NCBI GenBank assembly: GCA_003833135.1 | Contig: QZLH01000291.1 | Coordinates: forward strand, 4,091-19,054 | Source of the DNA: Oehlia diaphana | Lineage: Eukaryota; Glomeromycota; Glomeromycetes; Glomerales; Glomeraceae | DNA length: 14,964 bases | Direction of reading: 5' to 3' | In this document: positions 6,410-14,964 of the stretch, in pieces | Position numbering within the stretch: position 1 is the stretch's first letter | Layout: each line of letters opens with the position of its first letter | Position numbers and translations under genes: made by a program | The notes under the pieces: generated by a model | The model's input: only the letters and a program-made list of their open reading frames with translations | What the model was told of the DNA's origin: nothing | Databases searched by the model: none

Positions 6410-9380
6410 TTATTTCACATGATTAAATTGTGATCAATTTAAGACTCTCCTATTAAGTTAAACTCTAGTTAACCTGTAAAAGCGTTGTGATACCCGTCAT
6501 CCATAAGATAGAAATTTATCTTATGTTACCACCGATATAGTGCTGAGTTCGTAAAATAATATCACTTGGTTAGAACAAAAATTAAGACAAAATTTAAAAT
6601 TTCTTACTAAAATTTCAATTTGCGATAATTTTTCCAAATTATCTATTAAAGTAATTAATTTTGCACTTTTTACTTATAAAAAAAAGGCTAAAAGAATGTG
6701 TTATATATTTTTGCTGACGAAATATATTTTATTAATTATTAACTGCAGAATCTAAGACTACTGAAATCTTGTCAAAAATTACAGCTATTTATAAAAATTA
6801 AGAAAATCATTTTTATTATCTACTATCTTTTTTCTACTAAAATTTTAAAGATCTAAAAGAAATTTATTATCATATGACTATCTCGTGACCAAACTAAACT
6901 AAACTATAAATAAAACTATTCTAAAAATAAATAACTATAAATAATATTGTATAACTATGTTCTATCATTTCTTCTAGCTATTCCAGTTAAATATTATTCC
7001 TTCAGCTAAATGTTTACCCATCGGTTAATTATTTATCTATCAGTTAATTATCGGTTATTACAGCGTTAAAGTTTTTCAGTCAGCTTTAATCGTTGACAGG
7101 ATAACAACGTTATACATTATAAATGATAAATTATGTACTGTTTAATTTTTTTTGTTCATAGTAGTTAATTTATTATTTTTAAACTCAAAAAATTTTAATA
7201 TTTGTCAAAGCGGATAGCCAGATAGAACTCAACTTTATTACTTTTATATAGCAATCACTAGAAGCAGTCAATTAATTCAACTTTTCAGATTTTTTACTTT
7301 TTACATATATTATTACACTTTCAAAATGTATTTTCAATTCTCATATATTATATTCCTAAAAGTAATACTAAACAATTTGAAGAAACTTCTTATTTTTTTT
7401 TTGAATGAATCTTATTGACAATTAGATTAAAATTATATTTGTTTACAACTCATTCAGTATGTCACTTGTTAAACTATTATTTTCTTATTAATTATTAATA
7501 TGTAATTGATGTCTCGCTAGTAATGCTAACTTGATTGCCCACTATGGTGCTTTTCAGGTATAATATGTTCTAACAACAATTTTCTGACAAGACAATTTAA
7601 GTATAACTTGTTTTTATGTTACTAATATTATATCTTTTTGTATATTATAGAGGTGTTATGCATTGCCTAATAGTGATCATATAAGCCCTGATTCTCATAT
7701 GATTCTTATTTCTTAATGCAAGATTTCTGAACGTCATTGAAATGTAAAAATAATTTGTATTTTTTGTGACATTTTTTGTGAAAATTTTACTATATTATTA
7801 TAGATGAAATGCATTTACAAATATTCAAAAAAATGAATTATTTTTGCCAATAGTACCAAATTTTGTTATAGAATTATGAATTACATATAGTGATTTACTT
7901 CAATATATCTATAATAATTTGTTGCAGTAGAATAATGATGAGTGAAGTAACTATAATGGTTATTTACTGATCTTTATTAACTAATATTTTATTAGGAAGA
8001 GTGGTTAATTAATGATTTTATAAACTCGTATGAAGTAAGAATATACAGTATATGTTTAATGCAAAATACAAATTAAGTCATTTGGCAAACACTTCTGAAT
8101 CCTGTTTAGATTACATCACAAATCCTTAATGAACTTGTAATAAATATGCAAGGTATCCTTTAATAAAAATTATAAAATAATGGTAATTATTAGTATTTAA
8201 TACTCAAGTTTTTAGAGTTAACAAATGACTAAAATGAGATTTCTGTCTTTTAAACTTTTATCTGATAAGTAGAAATAAACAAAACTTTTCTTTTATTATA
8301 ATTTTTTTTTTAAAGTTATTAATAAAATAAACTTTTTCTCTTTATATTAATTGTAAAAATATGTTATTCAAAAACAGAATTATTGATCAAAATCTTTAAA
8401 GGCTTATTCCAAAATCTTATTATTATGTGTCTGCAGGAATCAAAAATTAATAAAAAATTACTAATAAAATTTTGCCAGATCACGAGAAGGGTTTTATATA
8501 TATGCATATGATAATTTTTTTTTGATCAATCACTAATTACTTTGTATAATCAGTCCCTATCTCAAAAAAAAAATTTTATTTGCAATTTTTTTAGCCATAA
8601 ATAGAAGTGTGCCAATTGATAAGTTCCTATTATCTAATGTTAATCAGAAATAAGCATTTAGATTTTTATAACATTTAGATACAATAATATTACACATTTA
8701 TTTCTCCTGATTCTAATAACTCTTAATGCCACATCTTTTGAATAGATGCACTACTTTTTTTTAAAAATAGTCTCTTCTTTGAAAAAGCAGATAACCCGAT
8801 AATCTTTTCTAATGAGTCTTTTTGTAACTGATCTTTTGATTAATCTTTTAAGATAATGTATGTAATGTACGTTTTTCTTCTCCAGTTCTTTCTGACTAAA
8901 GAAGATAGATTTGATATCACCTTATCTTTTTGTGATAAATAGAATGTGAGTACAAAGTATTAAGATATTTTCTAATATGAAACTTTTGGAATACAACAAA
9001 TAGTTACCCTGAAGTTAAAGTTCTGCTACACCAGCAGTTAAGCCTTCTATGACAGACAGACAAAAAACACGAATGACATAGCACAGACAAAAAATAAAAA
9101 TTTAATCACATATATTTTTGATAAAAATTTACCAGGCAGAGAGGTTGAAGAAATCATCATTTGTTTAATATGTTAAATCAGCAAGCAGTCAGTAGACATG
9201 ATTATCAGATATACAAGTTGTACAATACGAAATATAAAATTTTTTTTTGAAATTAAAATAGATTATTATTGATAAATTATTATTGTCAAAATATTCTAAA
9301 TATTTAACCCTATGTTCAGTGTATCACTAGTATACTCCAATAAAAAATTCTTTGTTTTTTGAATTCTAAAATTATTATTA
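6410..9380. other. long AT-rich gene desert
   Basis: About 3 kb holds no gene I can support on either strand. A few stretches look faintly like decayed coding DNA: around 7730-7800 on the plus strand (CIFCDIFCEN, with stops on both sides) and around 8750-8930 on the minus strand (a Lys-rich frame without a start). Neither is recognisable. A duplicated ACAGACAAAAAA word lies near 9057-9093. Confidence 0.5.
6502..6525. repeat. perfect 9-bp hairpin
   Basis: CATAAGATA (6502-6510), a six-base loop, then TATCTTATG (6517-6525). The arms pair exactly. It sits in a slightly less AT-rich island after the possible LTR, with no gene close enough for a terminator role. Confidence 0.6.
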
Positions 9381-9459
9381 TTTATTGAAAGATCAAGTAA
9401 AAAAAAAAAATTTTTTTTTAATACAACATTCATTTAATTATAATTCTACAAATAAATCT

Positions 9460-9465
9460 TTTATT
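9460..9465 (-). promoter_or_regulatory. candidate poly(A) signal of the Arb2-domain gene
   Basis: AATAAA on the minus strand lies 18 bases past the stop codon at 9483-9485. The 3' UTR would then run into the A/T homopolymers around 9400-9420. Confidence 0.45.
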
Positions 9466-9482
9466 ACAACAACTATTTATAA

Positions 9483-11535
9483 TTATTTTAACCATTCAGA
9501 ATCTGCACTTTCTTCAAGTTCAGATCGAACTTTTTCTTGTATATCTCTTATTTCTTTAATATCGCCAATTTCATTCATCAACTCGTTGTCAAGTTCAATA
9601 ATTTTAGTTTTTTCAAAATATTCATCTTCATTCTCTTCATTATCACTAATTTCCCAAAATTCTTCATTAACCACTCTTCTTTCTATAAAACTAAAAACAT
9701 CATCAATGACCTCTGTAGTTACAAATTCATTGAGTTCAGCTCCTAATTCAATTATAAAGAAAAATAAGTAAATCAAGATTATTTTAATGGAAAGATGATG
9801 AGAATTAAGATTTTTTACCTGATGATAATGAAGTGCAACCAAATCTCACATCAATAACTTCTTTACCGGCTTCTTGATCAGACATAAGCCAATTTCTACA
9901 ATGCTATAATTAATTCATTAATTTAAAATCAAAATTTCTATTATTTTTTTAAAAAAAAAAAATTTAAAGAAATCAAAGAAATCATTTTTCTAACCTCTCG
10001 AACCCACACTCTCATTTTATCGGTTGTAACGTAATCGATCGAATGGGTTGATGCAGTAAATTCAATTGCTTTAACTCTATCCTTCAATGCATCAACTGAG
10101 TTAAAATATCTCTTATTAGTAAATGATTACAATTATGAAAAAAAAATGATTATAACTTACATTTATTTTGTACGATATCAATTGCACAATGACCTCCATA
10201 ACTATTGGCAACAATAACTATTTTTTGTGCTGCGGAAGGACTTTTATAATAATTGTATAAAATCGTTAATAAAATTAGAATGATTATATGAAATCATATA
10301 AAAATTCGTTCATCATATAAAAAATAAATCTTACATGACAAAATTTTCGAAAACATATTTTATATGATTTTCTGGTGATTCGCTTCCTGGTATAGTGGAA
10401 AATTCGGACGTACTTTTTGGTAGAATCAACTTTTAAAAGAAAAAGTAATTTTTTTGATAAATTCAAAAAAATGTTGCACCTAAAATGTTTACAACCACAT
10501 TAACAATTAATACGTACGACTCCCTTGTCTTTGTACCAAAATACTTCATTCGGATTTGTTATTACAACCGAGAATCCCATTTCTATGGCACGTTGTGTAT
10601 AGGCGATCATGGATCCTTCCTTTTGAAATTTTAAATTAAAAAATTGTTAAAAAGATTTCTTTGAAATTTTAAAAAAAAAAATTGTTAAAAAGATTTCACA
10701 AAAAAAAAAAAAAAAAAGATAAATAATAAAATTTAACCAACCACGACGGATTTATCAGCAAGAACCCTTCTCGACCAAATCCCAATTCTATATAACAGAT
10801 CGAAAAAAAGAAAATAAATTTCTTAAATAACAGATCAAATAAATATCTATATAATTTCTATATAATTTCTATTAAATTTGAATTTTTAACTCACGTATGA
10901 GATGTTCCAGGAATAAAGATCATCATTTTTTCATTTGTTAAATAATCTGGACTAGATAGATGAAAAAAGAAATTAATTGATTTAATTGATTTAATAATTA
11001 TTTTTAATATATATTAAAAAATTTTAACTTTTAATTCACTTAAATTCGCTTTTAAATTCACGCATTTTTACCTCACATAAATTTTAGTATGTACATCAGA
11101 TTCAGTAACACCTATTGGTAATAAAGCTCGAACCATTCCAAATTTTTTTTGAAGTGTATCTTGTACCCAGTCACCAATAGTTTCTAAAAAAAAATTAATA
11201 CGATTTAATAAAATAGTAAATTAATTGGTAAATTATGATTAAAATATCATAATTCAAAATATTTAAGAAGTTACCCAATAGAGCATCATATAAGGCTTCA
11301 TTATATGCTTTATCTTTTTCTCTTACTTCAAATTTATAAGGTTCACCTAAAAATATTTTGGATCAAAAAAGACAATTTTTAATATATATATTTTATATAT
11401 ATATATATATATATATTTTTACATACCTCCTACTATCGTTTTTAGTTGTCCCTCCTCATCAATACAATAACCAAGTTCCTTCAAATCGCGAGGAAACACA
11501 TGAACCTCTTTCTTGGTCTTTTTCTTTTTGAACAT
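9483..11535 (-). CDS. Arb2-domain (FAM172/ARB2A family) protein, 11 exons
   Basis: Eleven minus-strand exons join in frame to 372 residues: 11535-11427, 11346-11275, 11183-11072, 10951-10895, 10787-10742, 10619-10518, 10429-10335, 10240-10161, 10095-9995, 9903-9819 and 9742-9483. All introns are GT-AG, 65 to 122 bases. The start ATG has an in-frame TAA two codons upstream. Landmarks are a basic head (MFKKKKTKKE), FPRDLKELGYCIDEEGQL (14-31), TESDVHTKIYVS, the strand-loop MMIFIPGTS (107-115), GIWSRR (119-124), ITNPNEV (152-158), the nucleophile elbow VANSYGGH with Ser211, a possible catalytic His242, and MRVWVREHCRNW (252-263). An acidic tail ends EESADSEWLK. Order and motifs match my recollection of animal FAM172A. 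Arb2 in fission yeast acts with Argonaute in heterochromatin silencing, and FAM172A is linked to Ago2 and splicing; a nuclear RNA-related role here is inferred. Family members usually have His before the elbow Ser; here it is Asn210. The exon 5/6 junction has an alternative. Confidence 0.88.
11381..11417. repeat. TA microsatellite in intron 1
   Basis: Long runs of TA/AT dinucleotides lie inside the first intron (11347-11426) of the Arb2-domain gene. They do not disturb the GTATGT donor or the TTTTTAG acceptor. Confidence 0.85.
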
Positions 11536-12040
11536 TATTTATTTTTTTTATTTCTTAAAAAAAGTTATTATAACAAAAAATATATATAATTTATTTTTAT
11601 TAATTATTATTAATTTTTTTTTTAAAAAAAATTATTTTTTTTTTTTCTCCTAACCCTCCTTCTCGTTAGAATTTTATACTTTTTTTTTTTTAGAATTGAT
11701 ATTACTTACTATATTTTGTTAACAATAACCTTTTTTTTTTTGTCTAAAAAAAAACCTTTTTTTTTTTGTAATCGACGGTATTGTGACCAACTATAGTTAT
11801 GATCTCTTATGGTTGCTTTTGATAAATATTGCTAAGCCGATCCTGTCATTGTTCATTATTTTGCGCAATTATGCGCAATAAAATAAATATATAACTAATA
11901 TAATTTCTTTTTTACTTCAACCTATTTTTGTTATAAAAGTTTCATAATATTCTATTATTTAAATTACATGTTTATGTATAATTTAACTAAATTTTTTAAT
12001 ATTAGATCGTAAGTTGTTTATAAAAATGCGTGGAGGATAT
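11536..12040. other. upstream region of the Arb2-domain gene
   Basis: The 5' flank is dominated by A and T homopolymers of 8 to 12 bases (11550-11770), as in nucleosome-poor fungal promoters. No confident TATA box or transcription start can be named. A GC-containing palindrome lies at 11861-11878. No gene is seen up to 12040. Confidence 0.4.
11861..11878. promoter_or_regulatory. TTGCGCA palindrome, possible factor-binding site
   Basis: TTGCGCA (11861-11867), a four-base ATTA spacer and TGCGCAA (11872-11878) form a perfect inverted repeat, about 330 bases upstream of the Arb2-domain start codon. Two CG-rich half-sites in such AT-rich DNA stand out and resemble a dimer-binding operator. No direct evidence ties it to the gene. 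Confidence 0.35.
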
Positions 12041-12066
12041 AAATCATGTAATCCCGATAAAAGAAG

Positions 12067-12121
12067 TTTCAAAAATTTCAAAAATTTTCAAAATTTTCAA
12101 AATTTCAAATTTCAAATTTTT
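12067..12121. repeat. TTTCAAAA-type tandem repeat
   Basis: Imperfect repetition of TTTCAAAA and TTTTCAAAA units, about seven copies, with no coding frame. Confidence 0.75.
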
Positions 12122-12257
12122 AGAATATTTCGATCAGAATCATAATTGATATATTTTGTCATGTATAAATTTGTAAAAGTTTGATTTAATCGTTTAAGAC
12201 TTAAAATTGATGAACAATTATAATGATTTATTTTTTTTTTTTTTTACAAAAAAAAAA

Positions 12258-12351
12258 TTATGTAATTCGAAGTTATATAATTCGATGTAATTCGAGGTTA
12301 TGTAATCGAAGTTATATAATTTGAAGTTATGTACTTATGTAAGTAATTCGA
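12258..12351. repeat. degenerate ~16-bp repeat with ATTCGA core
   Basis: Units of the form GTTATGTAATTCGAA recur about six times with variable length, keeping the TAATTCGA or TAATCGA core. The region is bounded by poly-T on the left and poly-A on the right. Confidence 0.7.
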
Positions 12352-12625
12352 GGGAAAGAAAAGTAAAAAAAAAGCATAGGAAAAACAAAAAACAATAACA
12401 ACTTTTTTTTTTTTGCTAATACCCGTTATTTGTATTTATATATATATTACGTACAACATATACATGTACGATGACTACCGTAATTGACTATACCTGATAC
12501 AGTACGTATGTAATACGTATGTACGATAAGTTGATAACCTATAGACTTATACTAACTTTATACTACCTATACAACTATACAAACTTAATACACTTATACA
12601 CTTATATACATTTTTACTTATACAA

Positions 12626-12806
12626 TTACGTAGCATCATCCATTATCTGTTATCAAAAAAAAAAAAAGATATCTAAATTCTAGTTATAAAACTTGTTTTT
12701 ATGCAATCAAAATTTCACTCACGTCAAAAGGCATAGAGTCAATGCGTAAATCAAGAAATAAATCTTGGTTTTTTTCAATGTAATATTTATTGATAAATGA
12801 AATCAT
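12626..12806 (-). CDS. possible two-exon small protein (34 aa)
   Basis: On the minus strand ATG at 12806 opens a 28-codon exon (12723-12806) reading MISFINKYYIEKNQDLFL then DLRIDSMPFD, ending at a good GTGAGT donor. A 76-base intron ends in CAG, and the exon at 12646-12626 adds IMDDAT and a stop. Codon content (Asp, Arg, Pro, Met) is above background for this area, and there is no acceptor directly before the ATG, so it looks like a start exon. The product is very short and unrecognised. It may be the first exon of a larger gene spliced to an acceptor I did not identify, or a chance frame. Confidence 0.25.
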
Positions 12807-13041
12807 TGTAAGTTTGTTAAAAAAAAAAACAACAAAATGTTTTTAATTTTAAAAAATTTAAGATTTTTTTTTTTTTATTTATTATTATTGTGGAGAAGGA
12901 AAAACGAATAAATAAATTCTTTTTTTTTACAGGTTTTTTCCCGCCAAAAAAATAATAAAAAAAAATTATTATTATATTATATATATATTATATAAAATTA
13001 TATTATCGTTATTATAAAAATTTTTTTAATAGAATTTTTAC

Positions 13042-13292
13042 CACATTTCCAACAATCTTTACTTCTAAATAAAGACCAGTAAAAAAAAACATTTCGTAAG
13101 GATAAAAAAAAAAAATTCTTTAATCATCACCTTTTTAAACAATCTTTTTCTAAATTTAGACCGGTAAAAAAAAAACATTTCGTAAAGAAAGAAAAATAAT
13201 TTAAATTTTTTTTTTTTTACCCCCCCCCAAAAAAAAAATTGATTTACCCATACACTGACTTTTTTTTTAAGGGTCTTTATCCGTTGATCCAT
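13042..13292 (-). pseudogene. possible micro-exon fragments
   Basis: On the minus strand ATG at 13292 opens a 15-codon exon (MDQRIKTLKKKVSVW) ending at a GTAAAT donor (13247). Two very short exon-like pieces follow at 13131-13149 and 13042-13064, each after a TTTAG acceptor and before a GTGATG or GTAAAA donor. The two pieces are homologous (both contain AAGATTGTT) and both are preceded by introns with an ACGAAATGTTTTTTTT word and an ACYGGTCT word, so they arose by duplication. The joined reading frame meets a stop, and no family is recognised. The ACGAAATGTT word recalls the introns of the clusters at 1476-1990 and 4158-4894. Confidence 0.25.
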
Positions 13293-13726
13293 TACAATTT
13301 CCCCCGAAGGTCTCACTATTAATTCCTAATTTGATTATTTTAATAAAAAAAAAAATAATAAATTACTATAACAAATATAACTTAAACACAATATGACTAT
13401 TTGAATGAGTTATACTACACGGAATATGCCGTTAGTTAAAACCCTTAATTGATGCTCGATCCCCTCCTTATTTGGTACTTAATCCCTTATTTGATAACTA
13501 TTTGATATTATTTGATACTTTAATCCCTGATACTTATTAATTATACTTGATCGAAATCTTGATTAAAAGAAAAACTTATATAACTAAATAACTATATAAC
13601 TAATATACCCGTAATACATTAATAATATACCCGTACGTAATACAAAAAAAAAAAATTAAATTTTTTTTTTTTCTTTTTTAAATTTCCTAAATATGATAAA
13701 AATATGATTAAAAAAAAAATTTTTTC

Positions 13727-13807
13727 AAAGCCGTAAAAAATTTTTGCCAAGTTTGTATACAAGATTTCAAAGGAGTATTCCTTAGCGCCATCAAAATAAA
13801 CACGCCA
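13727..13807 (-). other. candidate exon, frame ambiguous
   Basis: A less AT-rich island follows a TTTTTTAG acceptor at 13808 (minus strand). Two minus-strand frames look protein-like: WRVYFDGAKEYSFEILYTN, or MALRNTPLKSCIQTWQKFF from ATG at 13791. A plus-strand frame is also open. No donor site settles the matter, so the island is recorded without a product. Confidence 0.2.
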
Positions 13808-14170
13808 CTAAAAAAGGAATTTTTTTTTAATGAATTGATTGATCGAATGATATAATTAAAATTTTTTAAAAAGAACCCAAATAAGGATTAATATGTAACA
13901 ATCGTAACATGTCATTTTTTCAATTTTCAAATAAAAAAAATCCGGCATAAATTATTAATTAATTTATTTGTGATGGCAAAGGCCGGATCAACGAAACATT
14001 ATGCCGTGTCTTAGACGATCAAACAAAATCTTACATACTTCGACAAGATGCATCTACTTTAAATCACAATTTCATTGTTCTCCTACATAACAATTATATC
14101 TATTTTAGGAAATTCAAAGTTGTCGCGTACTTGCGTTTTAGTCGAAATAGTCAAAATCATGAGTATATAC
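13808..14170. other. non-coding stretch with foldback
   Basis: No gene is supported. ATCCGGC at 13940-13946 pairs with GCCGGAT at 13982-13988 around an AT-rich loop. A 25-codon minus-strand frame near 14080-14160 (MILTISTKTQVRDNFEFPK) is too short to call. Confidence 0.35.
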
Positions 14171-14265
14171 ACGAAATCTTTTTTGCACTTTTTTTGCGCC
14201 ACAAGAAAAATGCATCACGAAAACTTTTTTGCACTTTTTTTTGCGCCACACGAAAAAATGAAATC
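14171..14265. repeat. 46-bp tandem duplication
   Basis: Two copies (14171-14216 and 14217-14265) share ACGAAA, TTTTTTGCACTTTTTTT, GCGCCACA, GAAAAA and a terminal ATC. They differ by homopolymer length and a few substitutions. Two exact CACCACACGA units follow at 14281-14300. The open plus-strand frames here are by-products of the repetition. Confidence 0.8.
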
Positions 14266-14300
14266 AATTTTACTTTTTTACACCACACGACACCACACGA

Positions 14301-14914
14301 AATACGAAAACATTCTTTTTATACCAATTATACCACACAAAACATTAACATTACTGCACGCATTGAATTTGCTTTTTTTTTTTTTGAGATTTTTTTTTAC
14401 TCTATTTTACAAGTTTTATTTGATTTTTTTTTGTGAATTGTTTGTTTATAGTTTGAAAAAAAGAAAGAAGAAAAATAATAGAAAAGAAAAAAGAAACTGT
14501 ATATAAAAGAAAAAAAAAGAATACCAAAATCAAATCATACATCGCCGTGTATACAAATGAAAAGTCTAATATACTCTTTGTAAAAGAAAAAATTGTAAAA
14601 GAAAAAAAATAAATTTGACCCACCCAAAAATAAAATTTAATTTCACCTATATATAATTGAAGTTTTTTTTTTATATATGTATATATATATATATGTTTGC
14701 ATTCTTTTTACTTCCCTCTCTCCTATCTTTTTTTTTTTGTCTAAAAATAAATCCTGAAAGATTCTAAAGTCCATCGAGAGGGTAAATAAAAAAAAAGAAA
14801 AAAAAGTTTTTGCATAATACTAAAGCTTATTTAAAAGAAAAAAATATACTAAGAAAAAAAAAAAAGTAAAATAACAAATGTTCGATTGAATTTTTTTTAA
14901 AGCAAAAAAAAAAA

Positions 14915-14918
<4 letters not shown>
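14301..14918. other. low-complexity A/T tracts
   Basis: Runs of A and T, AG-rich patches near 14455-14520 and a TA/TG microsatellite at 14670-14695. A minus-strand frame from ATG at 14774 (MDFRIFQDLFLDKKKK) is short and turns into homopolymer translation, so it is not called. Confidence 0.4.

Positions 14919-14964
<46 letters not shown>
14904..14964. repeat. A15-T46 homopolymer at window end
   Basis: Fifteen A (14904-14918) are followed by at least 46 T running to the last base. The length of such a run is often an assembly or sequencing artefact, and the sequence may end here for that reason. Confidence 0.9.

Noticed and set aside
7720..7810. Possible BED-type zinc finger (CIFCDIFCEN) of a hAT transposase
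   Set aside because: Only one C-x-x-C pair, stops on both sides and no downstream hAT motifs.
9385..9771. 128- and 69-codon plus-strand frames, Ser/Ile/Phe-rich
   Set aside because: They are antisense shadows of the last, acidic exon of the Arb2-domain gene.
10284..10466. 60-codon minus-strand frame
   Set aside because: It is an out-of-register reading of exon 7 of the Arb2-domain gene that runs through both splice sites.
13065..13316. 83-codon minus-strand frame, Phe/Lys-rich
   Set aside because: It needs a GTG start and is mostly homopolymer translation. Only the short part after ATG at 13292 was kept, as a low-confidence exon.
14075..14506. 143- and 101-codon plus-strand frames
   Set aside because: They span the 46-bp duplication and A/T runs. 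Both overlapping frames stay open for compositional reasons, and there is no recognisable domain.
14402..14623. 73-codon minus-strand hydrophobic frame
   Set aside because: Phe/Ser/Ile-rich translation of A-rich tracts, with no real membrane-protein pattern.

Overview
The window looks like nuclear DNA from an arbuscular mycorrhizal fungus, most probably Rhizophagus or a close Glomeromycotina relative. This is inferred from four things: extreme A+T richness with long A/T homopolymers, short GT-AG introns of about 65 to 120 bases, one intact gene split into eleven small exons, and scattered TTTCGGCA motifs, which I recall as abundant in Rhizophagus. It is gene-poor and repeat-rich. I see no tRNA, rRNA, CRISPR array or bacterial-style operon.

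Layout: 1-485 is AT-rich with nothing recognisable. 486-767 holds a decayed coding stretch on the minus strand. 984-1135 is a 19-bp tandem repeat. 1173-1479 carries two tiny plus-strand frames. 1476-1990 is a degraded minus-strand cluster of micro-exon/intron modules. 2041-2325 contains inverted and tandem repeats. 3390-4097 is a dead pogo/Tigger-type DDE transposase. 4158-4894 is a second, better preserved micro-exon cluster whose last four exons splice in frame to 67 open codons. 5459-5557 is a detached right end of a pogo-like element. 5669-5890 is a complete-looking hAT-type MITE with 20-bp terminal inverted repeats and an 8-bp target-site duplication, filled with ten TTTCGGCA motifs. 6174-6409 may be a solo LTR. 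About 3 kb (6410-9480) then holds no gene I can support.

The one convincing intact gene lies on the minus strand at 9483-11535. Joining eleven exons gives a 372-residue Arb2-domain (FAM172/ARB2A family) protein with an alpha/beta-hydrolase-like serine elbow. The sequence upstream of it (11536-14964) is mostly homopolymer and microsatellite DNA with a few possible micro-exons on the minus strand, and the window ends in a run of 46 T.

The most interesting signals are the hAT MITE, which supplies a mobile context for the TTTCGGCA array, and the micro-exon clusters, whose introns are nearly equal in length (78 to 85 bases) and share an internal motif. That pattern suggests tandem exon-intron duplication or introner-like spread.
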